DNA of 64,000 nucleotides from Pseudoclavibacter chungangensis (GTDB lineage: Bacteria > Actinomycetota > Actinomycetes > Actinomycetales > Microbacteriaceae). The notes under the pieces are model-generated. The model saw nothing but the letters and a program-made list of their open reading frames with translations. It ran no database searches and was not told the DNA's origin. The position numbers and the translations under genes were made by a program. The stretch covers positions 3,534,001 to 3,598,000 of the forward strand of contig NZ_JACCFV010000001.1 in assembly GCF_013410545.1 (NCBI RefSeq), in the 5' to 3' direction. Of this stretch, positions 24,218 through 33,785 are shown in pieces. Numbering within the stretch: position 1 is the first letter of the stretch; each line of letters starts with the position of its first letter.

Positions 24218-24625
24218 TCAGTCCTCGTCGGAGGAGGTGCGGCGACCGATGCCGCGCGTGAGCGCGCCGAGGATCGCCGTCAGGATCGACATCACGAGGG
24301 CCGCGAGCACCGCCCACCAGAACCCGTCGACCGTGAGGCCGAAGCCGATGAGGCTCGAGATCCACCCCACGAGCCAGAACAGGAACCCGTTCACGACGAG
24401 CGCGATGAGCCCGAGCGTCAGCACGTAGATGCAGAAGCCCGCTGTGCGCAGGATGCCGCCGATGATCCCGTTGACGACACCCCAGATGACCCCGAGGAGC
24501 AGGTAGGTGAGTACCCACGCGAGCGGGGTGTCCTCGTACGGCGTGACGTGCGTGCCGCCCGAGACGATGAGGGTCGTGACCCAGAGGGCGACCGCGTTGA
24601 CGACGAGGTTGACGAGGAGGCGCAT
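24218..24625 (-). CDS. Phage-holin-family (PF04020-like) membrane protein
   Basis: A 135-residue protein with four transmembrane helices, starting RLLVNLVVNAVALWVTTLIV and including GVVNGIIGGILR and FLFWLVGWISSLIGFGL, the pattern of the widespread phage_holin_4_2 family. Despite the name, most members are chromosomal membrane proteins with no lysis role, and nothing phage-like is nearby. The ATG at 24625 follows GGAGTC-type sequence on the minus strand and fits family length. Function unknown. Confidence 0.8.
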   Translation of the reverse strand: MRLLVNLVVNAVALWVTTLIVSGGTHVTPYEDTPLAWVLTYLLLGVIWGVVNGIIGGILRTAGFCIYVLTLGLIALVVNGFLFWLVGWISSLIGFGLTVDGFWWAVLAALVMSILTAILGALTRGIGRRTSSDED

Positions 24626-24733
24626 GACTCCATCATGCCGCGCGCGCCCGGAACGAACCATGGGGCTGGCCGGTGGAACGCGCGACGACCCGCACGGCGG
24701 ACGCACCCGGGTCGGCGCGGCGGACACGCGTGT

Positions 24734-25627
24734 TCAACGCGTCGGGAGGAACCGTTCGGCGACGACGTCCCAGTCCGTCGTCCCCGGATGGTCGCGTTCG
24801 GCGTCACGCGACGCATCGAGGACGAGGCCCGCGATGCCGGGATCGATGTCTGCATCGCGGCTCGAACCGACGATGTGCTCGAGGAACGCGCGGCACATCG
24901 CGAGGCTCGCCTGACCGCCGTCGTAGCGGCGCCGCGCCACGGCGTCGGTGAGGCCGGCGAGTGAGTCACCGAGCGTCGACACGATGCCACGCGCGTACGG
25001 GAGGAACCGCGCGGGCTCGATGCCGTTGGCAGCGGCGAGTGCCGTCGCGTGCAGGTGCGCGTCCATGCCCGCGAAGTACACGTCCAGCATCGCGAGATCG
25101 AGTGCGGGTGGGACGGCGTGATCCGTGCCCGTGAGGTCCGCCGTGCCGCCGAGCGCGTCGAGGAGCGGCCCGAGGGCATCGAGTTCGTCGTCTGCGCCCG
25201 CGTACAGGACGAGGCTCTCGTCGGTGCCGACGAGCGGCGTCGGCACCATGATCGCGGCGGTCACGTAGGCGATGCCGAGGCGTTCCGCCGCCGTCGCCGA
25301 GGCGCGCGCCTCGGCGGGGGTGCCCGTTGCGGCGTTCACGACGATCCGCTGCCCGACGGCCGGCGCGATGCGCTCGATCACCTCGCACGCGGCCGTGTGG
25401 TCGCGGACGCAGAGGACGACGATCCCCGCGGCTTCGACGGCCTCGACCGGATCGTCGGCGAGTCGGATGGCGTCCGTCGTGAGCCCGAGCGCTGTGCGCG
25501 TGCGGGGCGTGCGGTTCCACGCGGCGACGGGGCGACCCGACGCGGCGATCGCGTGGGCGATCGCCGTGCCCATCGGGCCGAGGCCGAGAACGGTGATGGT
25601 GTTGGTGCGTTCGGTCATGTCGTCCAT
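24734..25627 (-). CDS. NAD(P)-binding oxidoreductase, 3-hydroxyisobutyrate-dehydrogenase/imine-reductase type
   Basis: A 297-residue protein. The Rossmann domain starts with VLGLGPMGTAIAHAIAASG (about 12-31), contains VAAWNRTPRT (NADP-type loop) and VVLCVRDHTAACEV, and a C-terminal all-helical domain follows (about 170-297, DLAMLDVYFAGMDAHLHATAL). This layout matches 3-hydroxyisobutyrate dehydrogenases and especially imine reductases. The catalytic Lys of hydroxyacid dehydrogenases is not obvious, favouring an imine-reductase-like activity. The start is either 25627 or the ATG at 25618. It is divergent from an HxlR regulator with a palindromic site between them, so it is very likely the regulator's target. 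Confidence 0.8.
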   Translation of the reverse strand: MDDMTERTNTITVLGLGPMGTAIAHAIAASGRPVAAWNRTPRTRTALGLTTDAIRLADDPVEAVEAAGIVVLCVRDHTAACEVIERIAPAVGQRIVVNAATGTPAEARASATAAERLGIAYVTAAIMVPTPLVGTDESLVLYAGADDELDALGPLLDALGGTADLTGTDHAVPPALDLAMLDVYFAGMDAHLHATALAAANGIEPARFLPYARGIVSTLGDSLAGLTDAVARRRYDGGQASLAMCRAFLEHIVGSSRDADIDPGIAGLVLDASRDAERDHPGTTDWDVVAERFLPTR

Positions 25628-25656
25628 GCTGGGAGTGCACGACGATTCCGACCAGT

Positions 25657-25674
25657 ACGCACTTCGATGTGCGT
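25657..25674. promoter_or_regulatory. Putative HxlR operator between divergent genes
   Basis: ACGCAC (25657-25662), six spacer bases and GTGCGT (25669-25674) form a perfect 6-base inverted repeat midway between the oxidoreductase and HxlR starts. Such GTACGCAC-type half-sites are typical of HxlR-family binding sites. Confidence 0.55.
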
Positions 25675-25695
25675 CCGCGGACGACGGAGGAACTC

Positions 25696-26061
25696 ATGGA
25701 CGACGATCGGTGGACGTGCGGGGTGAACGTCGTCTTCGATCTCGTGGGGTCGAAGTGGAAGCCCACGATCCTCTGGCGGCTCGCCGAGGGCGATCGACGG
25801 TTCGCGGAGCTGCGCCGGGCGATCGTCCCCATCACCGAGAAGGTGCTCACCGAGCAGTTGCGCCAGCTCGAACGCGACGGTCTCGTCGAGCGCAGCGACG
25901 ACGGTGGCTTCCCGCGGCGCGTGGTGTACGGCCTGAGCGACGACGGCGCGGAGCTCGAACGGGTGCTCGACGCGGTCGGCCACTGGGGCGACGCGCACGC
26001 CGACGACATCCGTGAGCGGCGGGCCGCGGCGCCGCGACGGTCGGGCACACCGGCGGCATGA
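25696..26061 (+). CDS. HxlR-family transcriptional regulator
   Basis: A 121-residue winged-helix regulator. The HxlR core runs from CGVNVVFDLVGSKWKPTILWRL through FAELRRAIVPITEKVLTEQLRQLERDGLVER, with a wing containing RRVVYGLSDDG. The Cys near the N-terminus (WTCGV, residue 7) is the position used for redox or electrophile sensing in many members. The ATG at 25696 has GGAGGAA upstream. It is divergent from an oxidoreductase gene with an inverted repeat in the gap, the usual arrangement for autoregulation plus control of the neighbour. Confidence 0.92.
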   Translation: MDDDRWTCGVNVVFDLVGSKWKPTILWRLAEGDRRFAELRRAIVPITEKVLTEQLRQLERDGLVERSDDGGFPRRVVYGLSDDGAELERVLDAVGHWGDAHADDIRERRAAAPRRSGTPAA

Positions 26062-26083
26062 TCCGGCGCAATAGACTGCGGGG

Positions 26084-27187
26084 ATGACGCGTCCCACCGT
26101 GAAGCTGCGCCCGGAGATCGTCGCCCAGACCGCGTACCGGCAGGGTCGGCCCGCCGCGGCCACGGACTTCAAGCTCTCGTCGAACGAATTGCCGTTCCCG
26201 CCGCTGCCCGCCGTCGTCGAGGCGGTCGCCGCCGCCGACGCGTACCACCGGTACCCCGACGCCACCGCCCGGCGACTGCGGGAGGCGATCGCCGAGCGTT
26301 TCGACGTGTCGCCCGACCAGGTGCTCATCGGCTCGGGGTCGGTCGCGCTGCTGTACCAGGCGGCCCTCGCCGCGGCCGGGCCCGGGGACGAGATCGTCTA
26401 CCCCTGGCGCAGCTTCGAGGCGTACCCCGGCATGGTTGCGCTCACGGGTGCGACGGGTGTGCAGGTGCCGCTGCGCGACGACGGATCGCTCGACCTCGAC
26501 GCCATGGCGGACGCGATCACCGACCGCACGCGGCTCGTCATCGTGTGCACGCCGAACAACCCGACGGGCCCCGTCGTGGGACACGGGGAGCTCGAGGACT
26601 TCCTCGATCGGGTTCCCGACGACGTGCTCGTCGTGATCGACGAGGCGTACACGGAGTTCGTGACCGACCGGCGCGCCGCCGACGGCTCGCGGTTGCTCGC
26701 CGAGCACGCGAACGTCGTCGTCGCCCGCACCTTCTCGAAGGCGTACGGGCTCGCCGCACTCCGCGTCGGCTACCTCGTCGGGCGTGCCGAGAACATCGCC
26801 GCGCTGCACCCGGCCGGCATCCCGCTGAGCGTCACGGCGCAGGCCGAGGCCGCGGCGCTCGCGGCACTCGGTGAGGTCGACGAGATCGGTCGACGCATCG
26901 CCGAGATCACGGTGCGACGCGACGAGATCGCGCGTGCACTCGCCGACCAGGGGTGGCGGTTGCCCGTCTCGCAGGCCAACTTCGTGTGGCTCCCCACGGG
27001 CGCGCACACGGGCGAGGCCGAGCAGATCTTCCGCGACCACGGCCTCGTCGTGCGTGCCTTCGCGGGTGACGGCATCCGGGTGTCGATCGGGGAGGACGGT
27101 GCCGTCGGGCCCATCCTCAAGTCGGCCGCGGCGATCCTCGCCCGATTTCCTGAGCTGAAACACACAAAGGAATCCGTCGAACGTTGA
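26084..27187 (+). CDS. hisC: Histidinol-phosphate / aromatic aminotransferase
   Basis: A 367-residue class II PLP aminotransferase of the HisC type, which converts imidazole-acetol phosphate to histidinol phosphate; actinobacterial members may prefer aromatic amino acids. Visible are FKLSSNELPFPPLP, CTPNNPTGPVV, VVIDEAYTEFV and the Schiff-base Lys in RTFSKAYGLAALRVGY. The gene stands alone rather than in a his operon and precedes the 2-oxo acid dehydrogenase genes, which favours a role in aromatic or branched amino acid metabolism. TAGACT (26072-26077) lies six bases before the ATG, suggesting a leaderless mRNA. Confidence 0.85.
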   Translation: MTRPTVKLRPEIVAQTAYRQGRPAAATDFKLSSNELPFPPLPAVVEAVAAADAYHRYPDATARRLREAIAERFDVSPDQVLIGSGSVALLYQAALAAAGPGDEIVYPWRSFEAYPGMVALTGATGVQVPLRDDGSLDLDAMADAITDRTRLVIVCTPNNPTGPVVGHGELEDFLDRVPDDVLVVIDEAYTEFVTDRRAADGSRLLAEHANVVVARTFSKAYGLAALRVGYLVGRAENIAALHPAGIPLSVTAQAEAAALAALGEVDEIGRRIAEITVRRDEIARALADQGWRLPVSQANFVWLPTGAHTGEAEQIFRDHGLVVRAFAGDGIRVSIGEDGAVGPILKSAAAILARFPELKHTKESVER

Positions 27188-27274
27188 CCGATGCTGACAA
27201 GGGGGCTCGTGTCGGCATCCGTAGACTGGCGGACAGCGCCGATCGGGCGCGACCGGAAGGAAGGCACCGCCGCT

Positions 27275-28390
27275 GTGACTTTGAGCGATGACACCGTCCA
27301 GATCCTGACGCCCGACGGCGAGGTGCGGCCGAACGCGGCCGCGGGCCCGTTCCTCGCGGCGCTCGACGAGCTCACGCTCGACGACTACCAGCGGGCGTAT
27401 CACGACATGACGTTCGTGCGGGCCTTCGACCATGAGGGCACGAACCTGCAGCGGCAGGGCCAGCTCGCGCTCTACGTGCCCGCGGAGGGGCAGGAGGCGG
27501 CGCAGATCGGCTCCGCGTTCGCGCTGCGGCCGCAGGACGTCGCGTTCCCGAGCTACCGCGAGCACGGCGTCGCGTTCGTGCGCGGTGTCGATCTCACGCG
27601 CGTGCTCGCACTGCTCCGCGGCGTGACCCACGGCGGCTGGGACCCGGAGGAGTTCCGCTTCCGCCTCTACACGCTCGTCATCGGCTCGCAGACGCTGCAC
27701 GCGACGGGCTACGCCATGGGGCAGCTCTTCGACGAGGTCGTCGGGACGGGCGACCCGAGTCGCGACGAGGCGACGATCGTGTACTTCGGCGACGGCGCGA
27801 CGAGCCAGGGCGACACGAACGAGGCGTTCGTCTTCGCGAACAGCTATCGGACGCCGCAGGTGTTCTTCTTGCAGAACAACCAGTGGGCGATCTCCGTGCC
27901 CGTGCGGGTGCAGTCGCGCACACCGCTCTACAAGCGTGCCGCGGGTTTCGGCATGCCGTCGACGCAGATCGACGGCAACGACGTCATGGCCGCGTACGCC
28001 GTCACGCGCACGTCGCTCGACGCCGCACGGGCGGGCGAGGGGCCGTCGTTCATCGAGGCGATGACGTACCGCATCGGTGCGCACACGACGAGCGACGACC
28101 CGACGAAGTACCGCGCCGACGAGGAGACGGCGTCGTGGCGCGAGCGCGATCCGATCCTGCGGCTCGAGCGCTACCTGCGCGCGCAGGGCGTCGGCGACGA
28201 GTTCTTCGAGCGGGTCGCCGACGAGGCGAAGACGTACGCGCTCGGTATCCGTGAGGCCTGCCTCGCGCTGGGCACACCGGACCGCTCGCTCGTGTTCGAG
28301 AACGTGTACGCCGAGCCGCACGCGCTCGTCGAGCACGAGCACGCGTGGTCGGACCGGTACGAGGCATCGTTCGGGGAGGACGCGAAATGA
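27275..28390 (+). CDS. pdhA: 2-oxo acid dehydrogenase E1 component, alpha subunit
   Basis: A 371-residue thiamine-diphosphate-dependent E1 alpha subunit of the pyruvate / branched-chain 2-oxo acid dehydrogenase family. The ThDP/magnesium motif is GDGATSQGDTNEAFVFAN, and YRIGAHTTSDDPTKYR is the conserved phosphorylation-loop region. It forms an alpha2-beta2 tetramer with the next gene product. The GTG at 27275 is supported by GGAAGGAAGG upstream. Its stop overlaps the beta-subunit start (ATGA). The substrate cannot be fixed: pyruvate or branched-chain 2-oxo acids are both possible, and no E3 gene is present. Confidence 0.88.
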   Translation: MTLSDDTVQILTPDGEVRPNAAAGPFLAALDELTLDDYQRAYHDMTFVRAFDHEGTNLQRQGQLALYVPAEGQEAAQIGSAFALRPQDVAFPSYREHGVAFVRGVDLTRVLALLRGVTHGGWDPEEFRFRLYTLVIGSQTLHATGYAMGQLFDEVVGTGDPSRDEATIVYFGDGATSQGDTNEAFVFANSYRTPQVFFLQNNQWAISVPVRVQSRTPLYKRAAGFGMPSTQIDGNDVMAAYAVTRTSLDAARAGEGPSFIEAMTYRIGAHTTSDDPTKYRADEETASWRERDPILRLERYLRAQGVGDEFFERVADEAKTYALGIREACLALGTPDRSLVFENVYAEPHALVEHEHAWSDRYEASFGEDAK

Positions 28391-29463
28391 GCGAGGGGAC
28401 GACGACACAGGTGTCGACGGACGCGCGCGAGCGCACGACGCCCGAGACGGGCGGTACGACGGTCGCGGCCGAGCCGCGGCCAACCGGTGTCCACACGATG
28501 CCCATGGCGAAGGCCCTCAATCTCGGGCTGCGCCACGCGATGGAGGACGACGCGAAGGTCCTGCAGATGGGCGAGGACATCGGGGACCTCGGCGGCGTGT
28601 TCCGCGTCACCGAGCACCTCAAGCGCGATTTCGGTCCGCGTCGCGTCATCGACACGCCCCTCGCCGAGGCCGGCATCATCGGCACCGCGATCGGCCTCGC
28701 GCTGCGCGGCTATCGCTCCGTGTGCGAGATCCAGTTCGACGGCTTCATCTTCCCCGGCTTCGACCAGATCACGACGCAGCTCGCGAAGATCCGCAACCGC
28801 CACGAGGGCGGGGTGACGATGCCGATCGTGATCCGTGTGCCCTACGGTGGCCACATCGGCTCGATCGAGCACCACAGCGAGAGCCCCGAGGCGTACTTCG
28901 CGCACACGCCGGGGCTGCGCGTCGTGTCGCCGTCGACGCCCAACGACGCGTACTGGATGATCCGGCAGTCGATCGCCTCGAATGACCCGATCCTGTTCAT
29001 GGAGCCCAAGAGCCGCTACTGGCAGAAGGGCGAGGTGAACTTCGACGAGCCCCTCGCGCCGCTGCACACCTCGCGCGTCGCGCGCGTCGGGACGGACGTG
29101 ACGGTCGTCGGGCACGGGGCGATGACGAGCCTCCTGCTGCAGGCCGCGGCGCTCGCGGAGACCGAGGGCGTGAGCCTCGAGGTCGTCGACCTGCGCTCGA
29201 TCGCGCCGATCGACTACGAGCCGATCATCGAGTCGGTGCGCAAGACGGGCCGGCTCGTCGTCGCGCAGGAGGCGCACGGGAACGTGTCGGTCGGCGCGGA
29301 GATCGCGGCGACCGTCGCGGAGCGCGCGTTCTACTCGCTCGAGGCACCCGTGCTGCGCGTGTCGGCGTTCGACGTGCCGTTCCCGCCGTCGAAGCTCGAG
29401 TCCATCTTCCTGCCCGACGTCGACCGCATCCTCGAATCGGTCGACCGCGTGCTCGAGTACTGA
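28387..29463 (+). CDS. 2-oxo acid dehydrogenase E1 component, beta subunit
   Basis: A 358-residue E1 beta subunit. After a polar N-terminal extension of about 35 residues come [35 protein letters not shown] (with the conserved catalytic Glu region), [20 protein letters not shown] and [17 protein letters not shown], all typical. It overlaps the alpha subunit gene by four bases and precedes the E2 gene by 17 bases, so the three genes form one operon. The N-terminal extension is longer than usual. Confidence 0.92.
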   Translation: MSEGTTTQVSTDARERTTPETGGTTVAAEPRPTGVHTMPMAKALNLGLRHAMEDDAKVLQMGEDIGDLGGVFRVTEHLKRDFGPRRVIDTPLAEAGIIGTAIGLALRGYRSVCEIQFDGFIFPGFDQITTQLAKIRNRHEGGVTMPIVIRVPYGGHIGSIEHHSESPEAYFAHTPGLRVVSPSTPNDAYWMIRQSIASNDPILFMEPKSRYWQKGEVNFDEPLAPLHTSRVARVGTDVTVVGHGAMTSLLLQAAALAETEGVSLEVVDLRSIAPIDYEPIIESVRKTGRLVVAQEAHGNVSVGAEIAATVAERAFYSLEAPVLRVSAFDVPFPPSKLESIFLPDVDRILESVDRVLEY

Positions 29464-29480
29464 AGCAGACAGGATCAGCG

Positions 29481-30956
29481 ATGACGATTTCCGACTTCGA
29501 ACTGCCCGACGTGGGCGAGGGCCTCACCGAGGCCGAGATCGTGCAGTGGCACGTGCGACCCGGCGAGCCCGTGGCGCTCAACCAGGTGCTCGTCGAGATC
29601 GAGACGGCGAAGTCGCTCGTCGAGCTGCCGAGTCCGTTCGAGGGGGTGATCGGCGAGCTGCGCGCCGCCGAGGGCGACACGGTCGAGGTGGGCAGCGTGA
29701 TCCTCACGGTGCAGGGCGCGGGGGCGTCCGACGCACCCGACGACGGCGCGCCCGTCGCGGCCGACACCGGTGCGGGTGCCGGCAACGAGGTCGACGCGGA
29801 GTTCGAGTCGGCCCGCGCGGACGCGTCGAGCACGATCGCCGCGGCCGAGACGGCGGAGGCCGCCGCGGACGAGAAGCCCGGTTCGGTGCTCGTCGGGTAC
29901 GGGGTCGGGAAGGCGCCGACGACGAGGCGGAAGCGTCGCACGGCGGGGGGCTCGGCCGCGAGCGACGGCGCGGGCCGCGACTTCCGCGGGGCCGGGGCGG
30001 AGGCGACGAAGTCGGCGCTCGCGGCGCAGACGCGTGCGAGCCGCTCGAACGAGGACGGCCCGCGACGACTCGCGAGCGTTCCCGCGGCGTCGGCGCAGCC
30101 GGTGATCGCGAAGCCGCCGATCCGGAAGCTCGCGCGCGATCTCGGCGTCGATCTCGCGCAGGTCGAGCCCACGGGGCTCGCGGGTGAGACGACACGTGAC
30201 GACGTGCTGCGTTCGGCGCACCAGGCGAGCGTGTTCAAGAATCTCGAGACGCCCGAGCCGGGGCCGGTGCGTGAGGAGCGTCACCCCGTGAAGGGGGTCC
30301 GCAAGGCGATCGCGAACGCGATGGTGTCGAGCATGTTCACGGCGCCGCACGTGACGCTGTTCGTGGATGTGGATGCGACGCGGACGATGGAGTACGTGAA
30401 GCGGCTGAAGTCCTCGCCGGACTTCGCGGGCGTGAAGGTCTCGCCGCTGTTGCTCGTGGCGAAGGCTGTGGTGTGGGCGATCCGGCGGAACCCGACGACG
30501 AACGCCGCGTGGACCGACGAGGAGTACACGATCAAGCACTACGTGAACCTCGGGATCGCGGCGGCGACGCCGCGCGGGTTGATCGTGCCGAACATCAAGG
30601 ATGTGAACGAGATGTCGATGCGGCAGCTCGCATCGGCGATCGAGCAGCTCACGCTGCGTGCACGGGACGGGAAGACGCCGCCGTCGGAGCAGCAGGGTGG
30701 AACGTTCACGATCACGAACATCGGGGTGTTCGGGATGGACTCGGGTACGCCGATCCTGAATCCGGGTGAGGTGGGCATTCTCGCGCTGGGCACGATCAAG
30801 CCGAAGCCGTGGGTCGTGGGTGACGAGGTGCAGGTGCGGCAGGTGACGACGCTCACGGCATCGTTCGATCACCGGCTCGTCGACGGCGATGTCGCGTCGC
30901 GCTTCCTCGCCGACGTCGCGACGATCGTGGAGGAACCGGCACTGCTCCTCGACTGA
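29481..30956 (+). CDS. 2-oxo acid dehydrogenase E2 component (dihydrolipoamide acyltransferase)
   Basis: A 491-residue E2 core protein. It has one lipoyl domain (about 5-78, lipoylated Lys44 in [13 protein letters not shown]), an Ala/Glu-rich linker, a peripheral-subunit-binding domain (about 212-248, [20 protein letters not shown]) and the acyltransferase domain (about 265-491) with the catalytic [15 protein letters not shown]. The order is canonical. The linker also contains a Lys/Arg-rich stretch near 145-190. E1 alpha and beta lie directly upstream; E3 must come from elsewhere in the genome. Confidence 0.93.
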   Translation: MTISDFELPDVGEGLTEAEIVQWHVRPGEPVALNQVLVEIETAKSLVELPSPFEGVIGELRAAEGDTVEVGSVILTVQGAGASDAPDDGAPVAADTGAGAGNEVDAEFESARADASSTIAAAETAEAAADEKPGSVLVGYGVGKAPTTRRKRRTAGGSAASDGAGRDFRGAGAEATKSALAAQTRASRSNEDGPRRLASVPAASAQPVIAKPPIRKLARDLGVDLAQVEPTGLAGETTRDDVLRSAHQASVFKNLETPEPGPVREERHPVKGVRKAIANAMVSSMFTAPHVTLFVDVDATRTMEYVKRLKSSPDFAGVKVSPLLLVAKAVVWAIRRNPTTNAAWTDEEYTIKHYVNLGIAAATPRGLIVPNIKDVNEMSMRQLASAIEQLTLRARDGKTPPSEQQGGTFTITNIGVFGMDSGTPILNPGEVGILALGTIKPKPWVVGDEVQVRQVTTLTASFDHRLVDGDVASRFLADVATIVEEPALLLD

Positions 30957-31115
30957 GCGGGCCGTGGTGATGGTCCACGCCTGGGCATGACCGGTGTCCG
31001 CGCCCGCCGTGTCGGCGGAGTGACGTCGCCAATGTGCCCGAACGGGCGCCGCCGGGCACACGGCCCCGCGAACTGAGGGCTTCAGATTCGCGGTGACGCC
31101 CCTGACACTGGTGCC

Positions 31116-31406
31116 ATGCTTGCATCAGTCGGGAGCTTGGATCACACGTCCGAGCGGATCACCGAAGGGGTGCTGCAGCGCACGCCGGTCTGGGTGCCGA
31201 TCGCGATGGGGTTGATACTCGGCGGACTGGTGTCCCTCGCCGCCGGGGCGCCGTCGATCGGCGACCGCATCGACTGGGCGGCTGCGACGTCCGCGGCAGC
31301 GGAATTCATCGATGACTCGGTCCTGTGGTCGGCATTGACGATCGCCGCGCTCGTCTTCACGCTCGCCCCCATCGTTTCGAGCCTGACGCGAACGGTGGTG
31401 TCATAG
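31116..31406 (+). pseudogene. Small two-helix membrane protein truncated by IS30
   Basis: The frame encodes 96 residues with two hydrophobic helices (about 25-45 and 68-93). Its last two codons and TAG stop come from the left inverted repeat of the IS30 element that begins at 31399. If the element (31399-32494) is removed, the same frame continues for about 18 further codons with a basic tail ending RSRGGRPA and a TGA near 32552, overlapping the start of the next membrane gene at 32510. The original gene therefore encoded about 112 residues and was probably coupled to that gene. The truncated protein might still be made. Confidence 0.55.
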
Positions 31407-32494
31407 CGTCGAAGCAACACTCCTGTTCGGCGGGGGTCTGATCGATGGAGTGTGTGGATGTCGCGGGTGGGGTTGTCGTTCAGTGACAGGTCGGAGATCT
31501 CCACGGCGTCGAAGGCGGGTTGGGGTGTGCGGAAGATTGCCCGTCACCTGGGGCGTTGCCCGTCAGTGGTCTCCAGGGAGCTGCGTCGGAACGCGACGAA
31601 GACCCGCGGCTACCAGGCCGTGACCGCAGACGTGGCCGCGCAGCGTCGCCGGGCCCGTCCGCAGCAGCGGAAGGTCGCGGCGGATCCGGTGCTGCAGGCG
31701 CGGGTGAATGCTGACCTAGCCGCATCGTGGACGCCGAACGAGATCGCGGGCCGCTTGCGCCTGGAGGCAACAGACCCGACTGTTGGCCGTATGGCGAACT
31801 CTCCTGATGCGCAGGGCCGCACCGTCTCTGGTGAAGCGATCTACCAGTACATCTACGCGATCCCGCGCGGGGAACTGGCCCGGCGCGGGATCTTTCTGCA
31901 GTCCAAGCGCACCAAGCGCAGGCCCCGCACTACGGGCCGGTCCCGGGGCGGGCCGATCATCGGGATGGTCCCGCTCTCAGAACGGGGCGAGGACGCCGCC
32001 GAGCGCCGGGTGCCAGGCCACTGGGAGGGGGACCTGATCATCGGGAAGAACGGTGCCTCCTGCGCGGCGACACTGGTGGAGCGGATGAGTGGTTTCACCG
32101 GGCTGCTGGCTCTGCCCTCCAAGCACGCCGAGGGCACCGCGGACGCGGTCATCGAGTATTTCAACGAGCTGCCCCAGATGATGAAGGCGTCACTCGCGTG
32201 GGACCAGGGCAGCGAGATGGCCCACCACGCGAAGGTCACCTTGGCCACGAACATGCCGGTCTACTTCGCCGACCCCCACTCGCCCTGGCAGCGACCCAGC
32301 AACGAGAACACCAACCGGCTCTACCGCGAGTACCTGCCCAAAGGCACGGCGATACCCGACCACCAGCCCTACCTGACCACGATCGCCGAGGAGATCAACA
32401 ACCGGCCCCGCCGCCGGCTCGGCTTCCTGACACCGACCGAAGCATTCGCTCGACTACTGGCCGGCGAGCCCCATGTTGCTTCCACGCCTTGACA
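31399..32494 (+). mobile_element. IS30-family insertion sequence, 1096 bp
   Basis: Ends are 21-base inverted repeats with 18 matches: left 31399-31419 (TGTCATAGCGTCGAAGCAACA) and right 32474-32494 (TGTCAAGGCGTGGAAGCAACA read from the right). They frame one complete transposase gene that fills the element. No target-site duplication was found by eye (GG to the left, TC to the right), so it may have decayed or the ends may be off by a few bases. The element looks intact and recently active. Confidence 0.85.
31458..32492 (+). CDS. IS30-family transposase
   Basis: A 344-residue DDE transposase. The N-terminal helix-turn-helix region (SFSDRSEISTASKAGWGVRK, RHLGRCPSVVSRELRRN) binds the terminal repeats. 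The catalytic domain has D in HWEGDLIIGKNG, D in LAWDQGSEMAHH and E in SNENTNRLYREYLPKG, the IS30 DDE triad with correct spacing. The protein is full length. The ATG at 31458 is chosen over the GTG at 31452. The stop lies two bases inside the right end of the element. Confidence 0.93.
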   Translation: MSRVGLSFSDRSEISTASKAGWGVRKIARHLGRCPSVVSRELRRNATKTRGYQAVTADVAAQRRRARPQQRKVAADPVLQARVNADLAASWTPNEIAGRLRLEATDPTVGRMANSPDAQGRTVSGEAIYQYIYAIPRGELARRGIFLQSKRTKRRPRTTGRSRGGPIIGMVPLSERGEDAAERRVPGHWEGDLIIGKNGASCAATLVERMSGFTGLLALPSKHAEGTADAVIEYFNELPQMMKASLAWDQGSEMAHHAKVTLATNMPVYFADPHSPWQRPSNENTNRLYREYLPKGTAIPDHQPYLTTIAEEINNRPRRRLGFLTPTEAFARLLAGEPHVASTP

Positions 32495-32509
32495 TCGCCA
32501 ACCTCCCGT

Positions 32510-33624
32510 ATGTCGGTGGGGTCCGGCGCAGTCGTGGCGGACGCCCGGCCTGAGTTCGGCGATGCCGTCGATCTCCGCATCCTGAGAACGGCGCAATGGC
32601 TGCTGTTCGTTTTGACCATGATCGCGTACACGCAGATCGCGTTTCGCGTCCTTGCCGTAGTCGACGAACCGTCCGGGGAGGCCCTCGGAGGCGTCGTCCC
32701 GCTGCTACTCGCCTGCGCGATCACGCTGCTGCTCTGGAACTTCGAGGACTGGGGCAATCCCTGGGCGTGGCGGCCACAGATCGAACGGCGACTGGCCGCG
32801 TTACGGGCGCAGCGAGCTCGTGTCGGCGTCCCTCCACGAGCCGACGAGCACACGGGGCCCGATGGTCTGGCTGATGAGCGGAGACGGGTATTCTGCCGTT
32901 CGCTGCTGGTAACCGCTGTCGCCGCCGCAGGAGCCGACGTCATAGTCGTGGTCGGCCTCATCGTCGTGGGAACCGTGCAGGCCGGCCCATCTCTGTCCGA
33001 GGCGATTCTCGCGGCACTTGTCCTGGGCGCTGTGCTCGTCGCTTTCGTTCTCGCGTGGACGGCCATCGTCAAGGGCGGGCTCAGCGCGATCGTCCAATGG
33101 CGCGCGGGTTCGCGAGGGGTCCCCGATGATGCGATCGCACTCATCGTCGGGCTGCTTTCGCTCGTGCTCGGCCTGTTGATCGTCTGGATCGTTTTCGTGA
33201 CGGGGGGGTCGTCGGCTGGCTGTCGCTCGTGGTGTTTTTCCTGCCCCCTGTCATCTCGTTCGGTTCGGCGGCCCTGCTGGGTGAGTATCGTGTGCAGTCG
33301 GTGAAGCACGCGAGTCGTCTCGACACGCAGATCGAATATCTGTTGCGTGAGCTCGACCGACTCCCCACTGCGCTCAATTCCGGTCACGATGGAGCCTCGG
33401 GCGAGGGCACCCCTGTCGCCGAGACGGACGCAGCCGTCCGCGTCGCAAAAGGGCGGCTTCGCGATCGCGGGGCGGACGGGACGAGGTGCGCCGGAAAGAC
33501 CTCACTCCTCGTGCTGCTCGGAACGGTCATCCTGGCGGCTGCGGTCCCTGCGGCCAGGGGCAGGGTGCTCGCGAAGCCCGAGCCCCAGAGACATCGACGC
33601 CTCGTGCACAGAACCGTCCGCTGA
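32510..33624 (+). pseudogene. Multi-pass membrane protein gene with a frameshift at a G7 tract
   Basis: The first frame (32510-33304) has about five hydrophobic helices, then after IVWIVFVTGGS turns into cysteine-rich nonsense. The -1 frame continues the protein with VVGWLSLVVFFLPPVISFG, a further helix, a coiled segment (VQSVKHASRLDTQIEYLLREL) and a final helix to 33624. The switch falls in seven consecutive G at 33202-33208; one additional G restores a continuous frame of about 371 residues. It starts 15 bases after the IS30 right end, so its translation signals may also be disturbed. It could be a decayed gene, a phase-variable gene or a sequencing error. Function unknown. Confidence 0.6.
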
Positions 33625-33785
33625 TTAACCGCCGAACACGGGAGGAGCTCACGGAGGCTGTCGCTCCGGCAGGCGAGGCCGCTGCTCCCCGCCTTCGGCC
33701 GCCGACAGGACGACACAGACGGCCCGCGCTCGGGACCTGCCGGGCACTGGTGTGCGGAATCGGCCTCGTCTGAACGGAGAAGGCC

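Noticed and set aside
31398..32496. Target-site duplication of the IS30 element
   Set aside because: Bases flanking the 21-base inverted repeats do not match on the two sides, so no duplication is claimed.
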